Translations under genes and position numbers: made by a program
From: Lachnospiraceae bacterium
GTDB taxonomy: Bacteria > Bacillota > Clostridia > Lachnospirales > Lachnospiraceae
Length of the DNA: 40,975 nt
Assembly (NCBI GenBank): GCA_017634975.1
Contig: JAGBMJ010000075.1
Span: 1-40,975 of the forward strand
Reading direction: 5' to 3'
The notes under the pieces: generated by a model
The model's input: only the letters and a program-made list of their open reading frames with translations
What the model was told of the DNA's origin: nothing
Databases searched by the model: none
Part shown: positions 16,451 to 24,554 of the stretch, one piece after another
How positions within the stretch are numbered: position 1 is the first letter of the stretch
Layout: each line of letters opens with the position of its first letter

Positions 16451-16534
16451 GAACCATGGTGAGAACCATGGGGACGGACCTTGTGGTTCCTTTAGGACCA
16501 CAAGGTCCGTCCCCGTGGTTCTCACCGTGGTTTC
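16451..16534. repeat. Long palindrome between pyrK and pyrD, GGGGACGGACC family
   Basis: Two arms of about 39 bases (16451-16490 and 16494-16534) pair with only a few mismatches and one bulge. The inner sequence GGGGACGGACC is shared with 10935-10994. It fills most of the 120-base gap inside the operon, so the RNA would carry a very stable stem between the two subunit genes. That could reduce read-through or protect mRNA ends, though there is no T-run. Confidence 0.8.
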
Positions 16535-16562
16535 GTGAATCATATAGGAGAGGAGTACATCT

Positions 16563-17465
16563 ATGAATACAAAAGTGACCATCGCAGGTATTGAACTGAA
16601 AAATCCCGTGATGACGGCGTCCGGGACCTTCGGTTCCGGCATGGAATACAGTGAGATGACGGATCTGAACCGTCTGGGCGCGATCGTGACTAAGGGTGTG
16701 GCGGACAAGCCCTGGGAGGGCAACCCGACCCCGCGTGTGGCAGAAGTCTACGGCGGTATGCTCAATGCCATCGGTCTGCAGAACCCCGGCGTGGATGTCT
16801 TTATGGAGCGGGATCTGCCGTTTTTGGAAAACTATGATGTGCCGGTGATCGTCAATGTATGCGGCCACACGGTGGAAGAATACTGCAATGTGGTGGAGAA
16901 ACTCAATGGCAGCAAAGCAGCGATGTATGAGATCAACGTATCCTGCCCGAATGTAAAGCAGGGGGCGCTGGCTTTCGGTCAGGATGCAAAGGTGCTGGAA
17001 GAGACGACAAAGGCGATCAAGGCGATCGCAAAGAAGCCGGTGATCATGAAGCTTTCGCCCAATGTGACCAGCATCAAAGATATGGCGCTGGCCGCAGAGG
17101 CGGGCGGCGCAGATGCGGTATCCCTGATCAATACGCTGATCGGTATGAAGATCGATATCGAGCGGAAATGTTTTGTACTGGCAAATAAGACCGGTGGTTT
17201 TTCCGGACCTGCGGTAAAGCCGGTGGCAGTGCGTATGGTCTATGATGTGGCACACGCCGTGAAGATCCCTGTGATCGGTATGGGCGGTATTGCGACCGGG
17301 GAAGATGCGATCGAATTTCTGATGGCCGGCGCGACAGCGGTATCCGTGGGAACGATGAACTTCATCGATCCGCAGACTACAGCAAAGGTGGCAGACGGCA
17401 TCGAGGCCTACATGAAGCGCAAGGGTGTGGAAGACATTCACGAACTGATCGGCTGTGTGGGATAA
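16563..17465 (+). CDS. pyrD: Dihydroorotate dehydrogenase B, catalytic subunit
   Basis: 300 residues, standard for class 1B. It is an FMN-containing barrel that oxidises dihydroorotate to orotate. The catalytic cysteine is in NVSCPNVK (about residue 130), characteristic of class 1 enzymes, and the FMN-phosphate site is GMGGI with a following MAGATAVSVGT. Start after GGAGAGGAG. Last gene of the pyr operon; orotate phosphoribosyltransferase is not in this window. Confidence 0.96.
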   Translation: MNTKVTIAGIELKNPVMTASGTFGSGMEYSEMTDLNRLGAIVTKGVADKPWEGNPTPRVAEVYGGMLNAIGLQNPGVDVFMERDLPFLENYDVPVIVNVCGHTVEEYCNVVEKLNGSKAAMYEINVSCPNVKQGALAFGQDAKVLEETTKAIKAIAKKPVIMKLSPNVTSIKDMALAAEAGGADAVSLINTLIGMKIDIERKCFVLANKTGGFSGPAVKPVAVRMVYDVAHAVKIPVIGMGGIATGEDAIEFLMAGATAVSVGTMNFIDPQTTAKVADGIEAYMKRKGVEDIHELIGCVG

Positions 17466-17481
17466 TAACAGGATGCCACCG

Positions 17482-17554
17482 TTACGATCACAGCACGAAG
17501 GGCTGTGAATAGTAACATGCAACCCCACGTTGCAAAGATGCGCACCGGGGTTGC
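17482..17554. terminator. Two hairpins after pyrD
   Basis: GTTAC/GTAAC arms with inner ACAGC/GGCTGT pairing form the first stem (about 17482-17516). GCAACCCC (17519-17526) and GGGGTTGC (17547-17554) form the second. Neither has a T-run, so terminator function is moderate-confidence. Confidence 0.45.
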
Positions 17555-17583
17555 TTGCATTCCGTAGTACGGTATGCTAGAAT
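17555..17583 (+). promoter_or_regulatory. Extended -10 promoter of the small membrane protein
   Basis: TTGCAT (17555-17560), a 17-base spacer and TAGAAT (17578-17583), preceded by TGC, which gives an extended -10. Confidence 0.6.
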
Positions 17584-17653
17584 GAATCCTGCAACAAGAG
17601 GGAAAGTACCGTATTTTCGGTACAAAACAGGGATAAACAGGGAGGATTTAACT

Positions 17654-17977
17654 ATGGATAAAAAGGTGACCGGTATTCTTTCGTATTTTGGTATCATTCT
17701 GTGGCTGGTGGCTTATCTGGCCGGGGATAAGGAAGGCGCGAAGTTTCATTTGAACCAGAGTCTGGTACTGACACTGATCAGTTTTATCTGGGGAGCCTTT
17801 ACCGGTATTGCCGGCAGGATCTTCGGCGCGATCCCGGTGATCAGGGTCGTATTTGCGCTGGTATGTTTAGCTGTCAGCATTGCAATGTTTGTATTCTGGA
17901 TCATGGGGCTGGTTTCCGCGATCAAGGAAGAAGAAAAGCCGCTGCCGTATATCGGTGGGGTTCAGCTGCTGAAATAA
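17654..17977 (+). CDS. Small membrane protein, DUF4870/Tic20-like
   Basis: 107 residues from the ATG after GGGAGGA; an in-frame upstream GTG lacks a ribosome site and falls at the promoter. Three to four hydrophobic segments span about 5-22, 38-58 and 65-95. The pattern of a short N-terminus, KFHLNQSL between the first two segments and a small C-terminal tail resembles the DUF4870 family of small bacterial membrane proteins, whose function is not established. Own promoter and terminator, so a single-gene unit. Confidence 0.75.
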   Translation: MDKKVTGILSYFGIILWLVAYLAGDKEGAKFHLNQSLVLTLISFIWGAFTGIAGRIFGAIPVIRVVFALVCLAVSIAMFVFWIMGLVSAIKEEEKPLPYIGGVQLLK

Positions 17978-17998
17978 GCACAGGATAAGTTGAAAAGG

Positions 17999-18033
17999 AA
18001 CCGCTCGTAAATCGGATTTACGGGCGGTTTTTT
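17999..18033 (+). terminator. Intrinsic terminator after the small membrane protein
   Basis: A 14-base stem (17999-18012 with 18016-18029, one wobble), loop CGG, followed by a run of six Ts. Confidence 0.85.
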
Positions 18034-18163
18034 ACATTATAGGAATATCGTTTGAAACGCTATTATCGTTGACAAACAGGGAGGAAAATGAGAACATGAA
18101 AGAGGGGTATTTCATCTGCAGGGAAAACAGATGATTTCAGAGGAAAGAAACGGGGGTGGCATT

Positions 18164-18799
18164 ATGGCAGAAAAAAGATTTGTTGTAACGTTGACGCGTA
18201 CCTGCGGCAGTGGGGCGACTTACATCGGACAGATGCTGGCGGAAGAGTTCGGGGTGGATTTTTATGATAAGAAGATCCTGCGGATGGCAAGCGATGACAG
18301 CGGTATCAGTGAGGAACTGTTTGCGCAGGCAGATGAAACCATGAAGAAAAGCCTGTTATACCGGGTAACACGGAAAGTGTATAACGGTGAGACAATCCCA
18401 CCCGAAAGTCCGGATTTTACCAGGAACGACAATCTGTTTGCTTTTCAGGCTAAGGTACTCCGGGAACTGGCGGAATGCGAATCCTTTGTCTGCATCGGAC
18501 GGGCGGCGGATTATGTATTGCGGGATTTTCCGAATGTAGTGAGCGTTTTCGTTTATGCGCCTATGGAACAGTGTATCCAGACCGAGATGAAGCGACTGGA
18601 GCTGACGCGGAAGGAAGCGGAGAAGCATATCGCGGAGATGGATAAGCACCGCCGGCTTTACTATAAGCATCATACCGGAAAAGAATGGGAAAGTCCGTAT
18701 AATTATGATCTGTGCTTAAACACCGGAAAACTCAGCTATGAGCAGTGCGTGGAGATCATTAAAGAATACCTGCGTGTGAAATATGATATAGTACCTTAA
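18164..18799 (+). CDS. Cytidylate-kinase-like family protein
   Basis: 211 residues from the ATG at 18164 after GGGGGTGG; an in-frame ATG at 18131 would add 11 residues not expected for the family. The P-loop region is TRTCGSGATYIGQML near residues 9-23, an altered form of the GSGGxxI pattern seen in cytidylate-kinase-like proteins that are distinct from Cmk. The middle has CIGRAADYVL and a helical lid with RLELTRKEAEK and DKHRRLYYKHHTGKEW. The C-terminus YDLCLNTGKLSYEQC is typical of the group. It is probably a cytosolic nucleotide-dependent kinase; the substrate is not established for this group. Confidence 0.8.
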   Translation: MAEKRFVVTLTRTCGSGATYIGQMLAEEFGVDFYDKKILRMASDDSGISEELFAQADETMKKSLLYRVTRKVYNGETIPPESPDFTRNDNLFAFQAKVLRELAECESFVCIGRAADYVLRDFPNVVSVFVYAPMEQCIQTEMKRLELTRKEAEKHIAEMDKHRRLYYKHHTGKEWESPYNYDLCLNTGKLSYEQCVEIIKEYLRVKYDIVP

Positions 18800-18804
18800 A
18801 ATGC

Positions 18805-18844
18805 GAGCCATGGGGATGGTTCTTGTGGGCCATCCCCGTGGCTC
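18805..18844. repeat. Short palindrome, GGGGATGG variant of the repeat family
   Basis: GAGCCATGGGGATGG (18805-18819) pairs with CCATCCCCGTGGCTC (18830-18844) with one wobble. It lies between convergent genes, 5 bases after one stop and 5 bases before the other gene's end, so it may serve as a shared terminator. Confidence 0.7.
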
Positions 18845-18848
18845 ACCT

Positions 18849-20750
18849 TCATTTATCGTTTTTGTGTGCTTCCTGTTTCATCTCATACATGGCTTCGTCA
18901 GCCATACGGAAGTATTCCTCATTCTTGAGATTGTTCCCGGGATCGATCATCACATATCCGACGCTGACACTCAGTTTATAGGGGATCAGCAGATCGTCGG
19001 ACTGCTGTTTGATGTGATGGAACACGGCTTCCTTAATCTTTTCCATATTTACGGAGCTGCCGGCATCCCCGATGATCACGTATTCGTCACCGCCGTAGCG
19101 TACGGCTTTCCAGCTTTTCGGTATGGAAGCCTTCAGGGCATTTGCTACGATCCGGATGGCCAGATCGCCCTGCAGATGTCCGTATTTATCGTTGATCACC
19201 TTCATCCGGTTGATGTCGGCCACCATGATCACGGAAGGTGTTTTTTTGCGGCGGAGCGAATCCAGATACGGGATCACGATCTTCTCGTACCCCATACGGT
19301 TGTACAGACCGGTCAGCTCATCCCTTACCGAGATCTCTTCGAGCAGCTTGTTTAAGTTTTCCAGCCGGATATTCTGGCGTGCGCGTTCCAATGCGGCTGA
19401 GATGTGTCGCGTCAGGGAGTTTAGATAGAAATCCCGGATGATCTTCAGATTGTTTTTCATAACAAAATATCCGAGACACTCGGCTTCCGAATGGAGCGGC
19501 ACAAAAAGATACATCGCACTCTGCGGGGATTCCGGATCATAGAACGGCACCAGGAGCTTTGCGGGTATTTTGTGTCTGGAAACGGTCGCTCCGGCCTTCA
19601 TTCCGTAGATCACGTCCAGTTTGCTGCTGTATCCTTTCGCTCTGTGAGAGGTTTCTTTCTCCATGGAATCCACGAATTTTTTATCCAGGCATACGAAAAA
19701 CTCGTCTCCTTCATAGGAATGGTTCTTTTCCCACAGGGCAGAAAAAGCCGCATGGATATCGTCGGGAGTTTCTACGTGAACCACGGAGTCATCCAGTTCG
19801 ATCAGATGCCAGTCGAAGATCGTTCGCTCGACCGGTACCAGAAATGTTCTGCGGCTGGCTTCCTTTTGGATACGGAGTGCTTCTTCATTGACGGTACATC
19901 CGCAGCTTTCACCGGGATCAAAGGTGGAGTTGAATACTTTATCTCCAAAATCCGGAGCGCCGTTCATCAGCTCGATCAGACTGTCCATCGCCTGATAGCT
20001 GCGGGTATTCCAGCCGCGGTCGACGGAGGAGAGGATCGGGGAGTAATGATTTCCGCCGGCCAGGTTGTCGAATCCGGTTACTTTGACATCCTGCGGAACC
20101 CGGATCCCTGCCTTATCCAATACAGAGCAGACCGCCAGGGCCATCGAATCGTTGGCGCAGATAAAGGCATCCGGCATTTTGGTCATACTCCAGATCACAT
20201 CCGGCAGCTGTTCTTCTACGATCGCATAACTCCAGCATCCGTCAAAATACTGATCCCGATCGAAGGGGAGCCCATGCTTCTGCATCGTTTCGATGACGGC
20301 CTGATAGCGTTCATTGTTGTCTGCATTATTCCGCGGACCGCCTACCCAGAAAATGTTTTTTACTCCATGAACGGTGATCATGTGCTCCATCAGTTCCTTC
20401 ATACCGGTCACGTTTTCGGTCCGGATGCAGTTGATGCCATCCAGTTCATATTCCAGGCAAATGGAAGGAACCGGTACCTTCAGAAGTTTTTCACGCAGGA
20501 TCACGTTTTCTGCGGCATTGTTCAGGGTATTTCCGAGCAGAAGTATCCCGTCAAAGTCCTTCAGCTGCGGAAGGTTCAGAATATTCAGTTCGCCGTTCAG
20601 TTCGGCTTTTGTTTTGTCGTAGGAAGTATAGTCCAGAAAAATGAACACATCGATATTGTCTTCTGCAGCACGTCGGCGTATTCCTTCCAGAGCAAATTCC
20701 AGATACTCGTCATTCCATCCGTTCGTAAATACGGCAACTTTTCTTTTCAT
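18849..20750 (-). CDS. Cytosolic LacI-fold sensor fused to a GGDEF domain
   Basis: 633 residues from MKRKVAVFTN, whose ATG follows GGAGGGTATCGT; the upstream in-frame extension lacks a ribosome site. Residues 1-280 look like the effector-binding half of LacI-type regulators (KVTGFDNLAG, PDAFICANDSMALAVCSVL), but no helix-turn-helix precedes them. Residues 290-450 are a linker/sensor region with Cys-Gly-Cys. A coiled-coil (about 455-475) leads into a GGDEF domain (about 480-633), with GGDEY near residue 552, so diguanylate cyclase activity is plausible. No signal peptide or membrane segment. It probably links an intracellular small molecule, perhaps a sugar, to cyclic-di-GMP; the ligand and activity are inferred. 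Confidence 0.85.
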   Translation of the reverse strand: MKRKVAVFTNGWNDEYLEFALEGIRRRAAEDNIDVFIFLDYTSYDKTKAELNGELNILNLPQLKDFDGILLLGNTLNNAAENVILREKLLKVPVPSICLEYELDGINCIRTENVTGMKELMEHMITVHGVKNIFWVGGPRNNADNNERYQAVIETMQKHGLPFDRDQYFDGCWSYAIVEEQLPDVIWSMTKMPDAFICANDSMALAVCSVLDKAGIRVPQDVKVTGFDNLAGGNHYSPILSSVDRGWNTRSYQAMDSLIELMNGAPDFGDKVFNSTFDPGESCGCTVNEEALRIQKEASRRTFLVPVERTIFDWHLIELDDSVVHVETPDDIHAAFSALWEKNHSYEGDEFFVCLDKKFVDSMEKETSHRAKGYSSKLDVIYGMKAGATVSRHKIPAKLLVPFYDPESPQSAMYLFVPLHSEAECLGYFVMKNNLKIIRDFYLNSLTRHISAALERARQNIRLENLNKLLEEISVRDELTGLYNRMGYEKIVIPYLDSLRRKKTPSVIMVADINRMKVINDKYGHLQGDLAIRIVANALKASIPKSWKAVRYGGDEYVIIGDAGSSVNMEKIKEAVFHHIKQQSDDLLIPYKLSVSVGYVMIDPGNNLKNEEYFRMADEAMYEMKQEAHKNDK

Positions 20751-20867
20751 ACGATACCCTCCGGGATCATACTGCGCTGAGGCTTTCAGATGCTTGCTGT
20801 CGGGATAAGCGGGCAAACATAGGGGTCGGGTATTTAAGAACCATTATACCGGCCCATTCGCTCTAAT

Positions 20868-20897
20868 ATTATAGCATAAGGAGCAGGGGTTATTCAA
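20868..20897 (-). promoter_or_regulatory. Promoter of the LacI-fold/GGDEF gene
   Basis: On the minus strand, TTGAAT (20892-20897), an 18-base spacer and TATAAT (20868-20873). The leader is about 110 bases. The rest of 20751-21168 holds the divergent transporter promoters; I see no other gene in it. Confidence 0.55.
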
Positions 20898-20958
20898 GTT
20901 GCGGGAGGGGATAAGACAGGGTGCATATATTATTGTATAATTTGCCCATAATAAAGAG

Positions 20959-20987
20959 TTGCCTTTTGGACAAAATGGTGGTAGGAT
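20959..20987 (+). promoter_or_regulatory. Possible distal promoter of the liv operon
   Basis: TTGCCT (20959-20964), 17-base spacer, TAGGAT (20982-20987). Weaker than the proximal promoter. Confidence 0.35.
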
Positions 20988-21064
20988 ATTCTACAGTTTA
21001 ATATCTGCATGGAGACAAGGGGGTTTCGTATCGGCGTCGGAGAGCGTGGTTACTTTCCGGGGGA

Positions 21065-21093
21065 TTGACATGAACCCTTTTTTACCATATATA
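21065..21093 (+). promoter_or_regulatory. Strong proximal promoter of the liv operon
   Basis: A perfect TTGACA (21065-21070), 17-base spacer and TATATA (21088-21093). Transcription would start near 21100, just before the ribosome site of the upstream small frame. Confidence 0.7.
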
Positions 21094-21122
21094 AACAGTT
21101 CCTTAAATGAGGAGGTTGTTTT

Positions 21123-21257
21123 ATGAGCTTTGTGCAGATGGAAGAACTGCAAAAAGGAGGAAAAAACTATGAAAAAGAAAGCAGTGAGCGCTGTTCTCGC
21201 AGCAGTACTGTCCATGTCTATGATGGCAGGCTGTGCCGATGCAACAGCAACAAGTAA
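21123..21257 (+). CDS. Possible upstream ORF overlapping the binding-protein gene
   Basis: 44 codons from an ATG at 21123 with an excellent GAGGAGG ribosome site at ideal spacing. The frame is +1/-1 relative to the binding-protein gene, contains that gene's own ribosome site and start, and ends at a TAA at 21255-21257, inside it. The first 19 residues (MSFVQMEELQKGG...) read like a peptide; the rest is a shadow of the signal-peptide coding region. It may be a regulatory leader that couples or limits translation, or a chance frame. Confidence 0.35.
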   Translation: MSFVQMEELQKGGKNYEKESSERCSRSSTVHVYDGRLCRCNSNK

Positions 21258-22476
21258 CACAGGCAGCACCGGTACGCAGGACGGATCGACAGCGGCAGCT
21301 CCGGCAACCGATGCGGGTGAGACCGGTACCACCGATGCAGGATCAGCAGACGCAGGTACAACGGATACGAGTGCAGCATCCGGCAGTCTGACCGGTACCC
21401 TCAAACTGGGTATGATCGGACCTCTGACCGGCGGTGCAGCGATCTACGGAAATGCCGTAAAGAACGGTGAGCAGATCGCAGTAGATGAGATCAACGCGAT
21501 CAGCGGTGATTTCCAGATCGAGTATAATCCGCAGGATGATGAGCATGACGCAGAAAAGTCCGTAAATGCTTATCACAATCTGCAGGATTGGGGCGTACAG
21601 GTGATTGCAGGTACCGTTACTACGACACCCTGCGTAGCAGTAAGTGCAGAGGCAAATGCAGACCGTATCTTTATGCTGACACCGTCCGCATCTTCCCCGA
21701 CGGTAACCGAGGGTAAGGACAATATGTTCCAGCTGTGCTTCTCCGATCCGAACCAGGGATCTGCTTCCGCACAGTATATCTCTGATAACAAGATGGCATC
21801 CAAGGTTGCTGTGATCTATAACAACTCCGATGCATATTCTACCGGTATCTACCAGACATTTAACACCAAGGCTTCCGAGCTGGGACTGGAGATCGTTTCC
21901 ACCACCACCTTTACGGATGATACCGCAAACGATTTCTCCGTACAGCTTGCAGACGCAAAGGACAAGGGCGCGGAACTGGTATTCCTGCCGATCTATTATC
22001 AGCCGGCATCCCTGATCCTGCAGCAGGCTAAGGGTATGGGCTATGAGCCGACTTTCTTCGGCGTAGACGGTATGGACGGCATCCTTACGATGGAAGGTTT
22101 TGATGCATCTCTGGCTGAGGGCGTTATCCTGTTGACTCCGTTCTCTGCAGATGCGACCGACGATCTGACCAAAAACTTTGTAGCTACCTACAACACCAAC
22201 TATGGTGAGACTCCGAACCAGTTCGCGGCAGACGGTTATGACTGCCCTTACGCGATCTATCGTGCGCTGCAGTTTTATGCGGACAAGAACGGCGGGCTGG
22301 ATGTGACCGACAAGAGTGCAGACGAGCTGTGTGAGATCCTGATCTCCGTATTTACCGATCCGGCATTCTCTTCGGATGGTGTGACCGGTGCCGGTATGGT
22401 ATGGACGGCAAACGGTGAAGTAAACAAGGCACCGAAGGCGATGGTGATCGAGAACGGTGTTTATGTAGGTCTGTAA
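21169..22476 (+). CDS. livJ: Branched-chain-type amino-acid ABC transporter binding lipoprotein
   Basis: 435 residues, start after AAAGGAGG. The lipoprotein signal peptide ends at MMAGC (Cys22). A Thr/Ser/Ala/Gly-rich linker (about 25-75) leads to a periplasmic-binding type 1 fold beginning LKLGMIGPLTGGAAIYGN, as in Leu/Ile/Val-binding proteins. The ligand-contacting region (TPSASSPTVTEG) and the hinge-type IYQTFNTKASELGLE segment are typical. It captures the substrate outside the membrane for LivHMGF. The exact amino acid cannot be read from sequence; the gene symbol gives the family role. Confidence 0.9.
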   Translation: MKKKAVSAVLAAVLSMSMMAGCADATATSNTGSTGTQDGSTAAAPATDAGETGTTDAGSADAGTTDTSAASGSLTGTLKLGMIGPLTGGAAIYGNAVKNGEQIAVDEINAISGDFQIEYNPQDDEHDAEKSVNAYHNLQDWGVQVIAGTVTTTPCVAVSAEANADRIFMLTPSASSPTVTEGKDNMFQLCFSDPNQGSASAQYISDNKMASKVAVIYNNSDAYSTGIYQTFNTKASELGLEIVSTTTFTDDTANDFSVQLADAKDKGAELVFLPIYYQPASLILQQAKGMGYEPTFFGVDGMDGILTMEGFDASLAEGVILLTPFSADATDDLTKNFVATYNTNYGETPNQFAADGYDCPYAIYRALQFYADKNGGLDVTDKSADELCEILISVFTDPAFSSDGVTGAGMVWTANGEVNKAPKAMVIENGVYVGL

Positions 22477-22506
22477 GTCAACCGAACTGTTGATGGATTA
22501 TGTGGA

Positions 22507-22545
22507 TACCCGTGCGGTGCAAATTTATTTGCACTGCTACGGGTA
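22507..22545 (+). promoter_or_regulatory. Intercistronic hairpin between livJ and livH
   Basis: TACCCGT...GGTGCAAAT pairs with ATTTGCA...ACGGGTA, a stem of about 18 bp with minor mismatches. It has no T-run. It probably stabilises the abundant binding-protein message or partly stops transcription. Confidence 0.6.
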
Positions 22546-22557
22546 AACGTGTATAAT
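22529..22557 (+). promoter_or_regulatory. Internal promoter before livH
   Basis: TTGCAC (22529-22534), 17-base spacer, perfect TATAAT (22552-22557). The -35 lies in the right arm of the hairpin, so the permease genes may also be expressed independently. Confidence 0.5.
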
Positions 22558-22594
22558 AGGATAGATTTTAATTTCTAAATGCAAGGAGTAGTTT

Positions 22595-23467
22595 ATGCTG
22601 GCCAATTTGATCAACGGGATCAGTCTGGGAAGTGTGTATGCGATCATCGCATTGGGGTATACCATGGTATATGGTATTGCAAAGATGCTTAATTTTGCAC
22701 ATGGCGACGTCATTATGGTGGGCGGATATATTGCGTTCTGTTCCATTATGTATCTGGGATGGCCGCCGGTGCTGGCAGTGGTTGCTGCCATGGTTGTCTG
22801 TACGGTGCTCGGTATCGTGATCGAGCGTCTGGCGTATAAGCCGCTTCGCAATGCTACAAGTCTTGCAGTTCTGATCACCGCGATCGGTGTCTCCTATTTC
22901 CTGCAAAATGTTGCATTATTGATCTGGTCTGCAAATACAAAAGTATTTCCGAACATTTTTGAGAAACTGCCGGGGATCCCGCTGGGGGACAGCACGATCG
23001 CACCGGTGAACCTGATCACGGTGGTTGCAAATATCGTGATCATGGTAGTACTTACGTTGTTTACCACCAAAACAAAAATGGGCAAGGCGATGCGTGCCGT
23101 TTCGGAGGATAAGGGCGCAGCGACACTGATGGGGATCAATGTAAACCGCACTATTTCGCTGACGTTTGCCATCGGTTCCGGTCTGGCAGCGATCGCGGGC
23201 GTACTGCTTTGCACGGCCTACCCGACACTGATGCCGACAACCGGTGCTATGCCCGGTATCAAGGCATTTACCGCTGCGGTATTTGGCGGGATCGGTTCCA
23301 TTCCCGGAGCAATGCTGGGGGGGATTCTGCTCGGCGTGATCGAGATCTTCGGTAAGGCATATATTTCCACGCAGCTTTCCGACGCGATCGTTTTTGCGGT
23401 CCTGATCATCGTGCTGCTGGTAAAACCGACCGGTCTGCTGGGCCATAAGGTCCATGAGAAAGTATAA
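22595..23467 (+). CDS. livH: Branched-chain-type ABC transporter permease 1
   Basis: 290 residues with about eight hydrophobic segments. The opening NLINGISLGSVYAIIALGYT and the MLNFAHGD motif are hallmarks of the LivH/BraD family. The cytoplasmic coupling region includes TKTKMGKAMRAVSEDKGAA, which contacts the ATPases. Start after CAAGGAG. It overlaps the upstream end of the livM ribosome-site region and forms the membrane channel with LivM. Confidence 0.95.
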   Translation: MLANLINGISLGSVYAIIALGYTMVYGIAKMLNFAHGDVIMVGGYIAFCSIMYLGWPPVLAVVAAMVVCTVLGIVIERLAYKPLRNATSLAVLITAIGVSYFLQNVALLIWSANTKVFPNIFEKLPGIPLGDSTIAPVNLITVVANIVIMVVLTLFTTKTKMGKAMRAVSEDKGAATLMGINVNRTISLTFAIGSGLAAIAGVLLCTAYPTLMPTTGAMPGIKAFTAAVFGGIGSIPGAMLGGILLGVIEIFGKAYISTQLSDAIVFAVLIIVLLVKPTGLLGHKVHEKV

Positions 23468-23480
23468 GGAGGGAGGAGAG

Positions 23481-24554
23481 ATGGATAAGCTTAAGAATCT
23501 GAAAAAATCGACCAAAGTCTCCTTTCTGAATTATGGTTTGGTACTGCTTTTCTTTATCATAGTGACGGTCCTGGCAAATACAGGGCATCTTTCAAGGAGT
23601 CTTCAGGGACAGCTGATCCCGATCGTATCCTATATCATAATGGCACTGGCACTCAATCTGGTGGTTGGCATTTCGGGCGAACTGAGCCTTGGGCATGCCG
23701 GCTTTATGTCGGTTGGTGCTTTTTCCGGGGTGGTCGTTTCCATGACTGTGGCAGACAGCATTCCGAACGGCGGACTGCGTCTTTTGCTGGCGATCGTGAT
23801 CGGTGCGCTGCTGGCGGGGATCGTCGGCGTGATCATCGGTATCCCGGTATTGCGGCTGAACGGCGACTATCTGGCGATCGTAACCCTGGCATTCGGGGAG
23901 ATCATCAAGAATGTGATGAACTGTCTGTATGTTGGCGTGGATGGCGCCGGTCTGCATATGTCCTTTAAAGATACGACATCCCTTGGGATGGCGGCAGACG
24001 GAAAAGTACTGATCAACGGACCGATGGGTGCGACCGGTATTCAGAAGCTTTCGACATTTACCGGCGGGATCCTCCTGCTGCTCCTGGTACTGGTGGTGAT
24101 CCAGAATATGGTGAACAGCCGTACCGGACGTGCGATCATGGCGATCCGCGACAACCGTATCGCAGCTGAGGCATCGGGCGTACCGGTGACCAAGCACAAG
24201 CTGATCGCGTTTGTAACTTCTGCAGCGATGGCAGGCGCGGCCGGTGCATTATATGCACTGAACTATTCCACGATCGCTCCGAAAAAATTTGACTTCAACA
24301 CTTCGATCCTGATCCTGGTGTTTGTTGTACTCGGCGGTATCGGTAATATGACCGGTTCTATCATTGCAGCGGCTCTTCTGACCATTCTTCCGGAAATGCT
24401 GCGTAAATTTGCGGATTACCGTATGCTGATCTATGCGATTGTTTTGATCGTGGTAATGCTTGCGACCAACAACGAAAAGATCCGGGCATTTTTCCGGGGG
24501 CTGGGAAAGAAAGGGAAAGAGGCCGAAGTGAAGGAGGGTACCGCAAATGAGTGA
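23481..24554 (+). CDS. livM: Branched-chain-type ABC transporter permease 2
   Basis: 357 residues from the ATG after GGGAGGAG, 13 bases after livH; an earlier in-frame ATG at 23454 overlaps livH and lacks a ribosome site. About nine to ten hydrophobic segments. LVVGISGELSLGHAGFMSVGA and RLNGDYLAIVTLAFGEI are LivM signatures. The coupling loop is NSRTGRAIMAIRDNRIAAEA. The last residues are charged and overlap the livG start by 8 bases. Confidence 0.95.
   Translation: MDKLKNLKKSTKVSFLNYGLVLLFFIIVTVLANTGHLSRSLQGQLIPIVSYIIMALALNLVVGISGELSLGHAGFMSVGAFSGVVVSMTVADSIPNGGLRLLLAIVIGALLAGIVGVIIGIPVLRLNGDYLAIVTLAFGEIIKNVMNCLYVGVDGAGLHMSFKDTTSLGMAADGKVLINGPMGATGIQKLSTFTGGILLLLLVLVVIQNMVNSRTGRAIMAIRDNRIAAEASGVPVTKHKLIAFVTSAAMAGAAGALYALNYSTIAPKKFDFNTSILILVFVVLGGIGNMTGSIIAAALLTILPEMLRKFADYRMLIYAIVLIVVMLATNNEKIRAFFRGLGKKGKEAEVKEGTANE

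Noticed and set aside
15108-17528. Open frame of about 800 codons on the minus strand across pyrC, pyrK and pyrD
   Set aside because: Its product is His/Arg/Cys-rich with no domain pattern; it is the shadow of three well-recognised genes with biased codon use.
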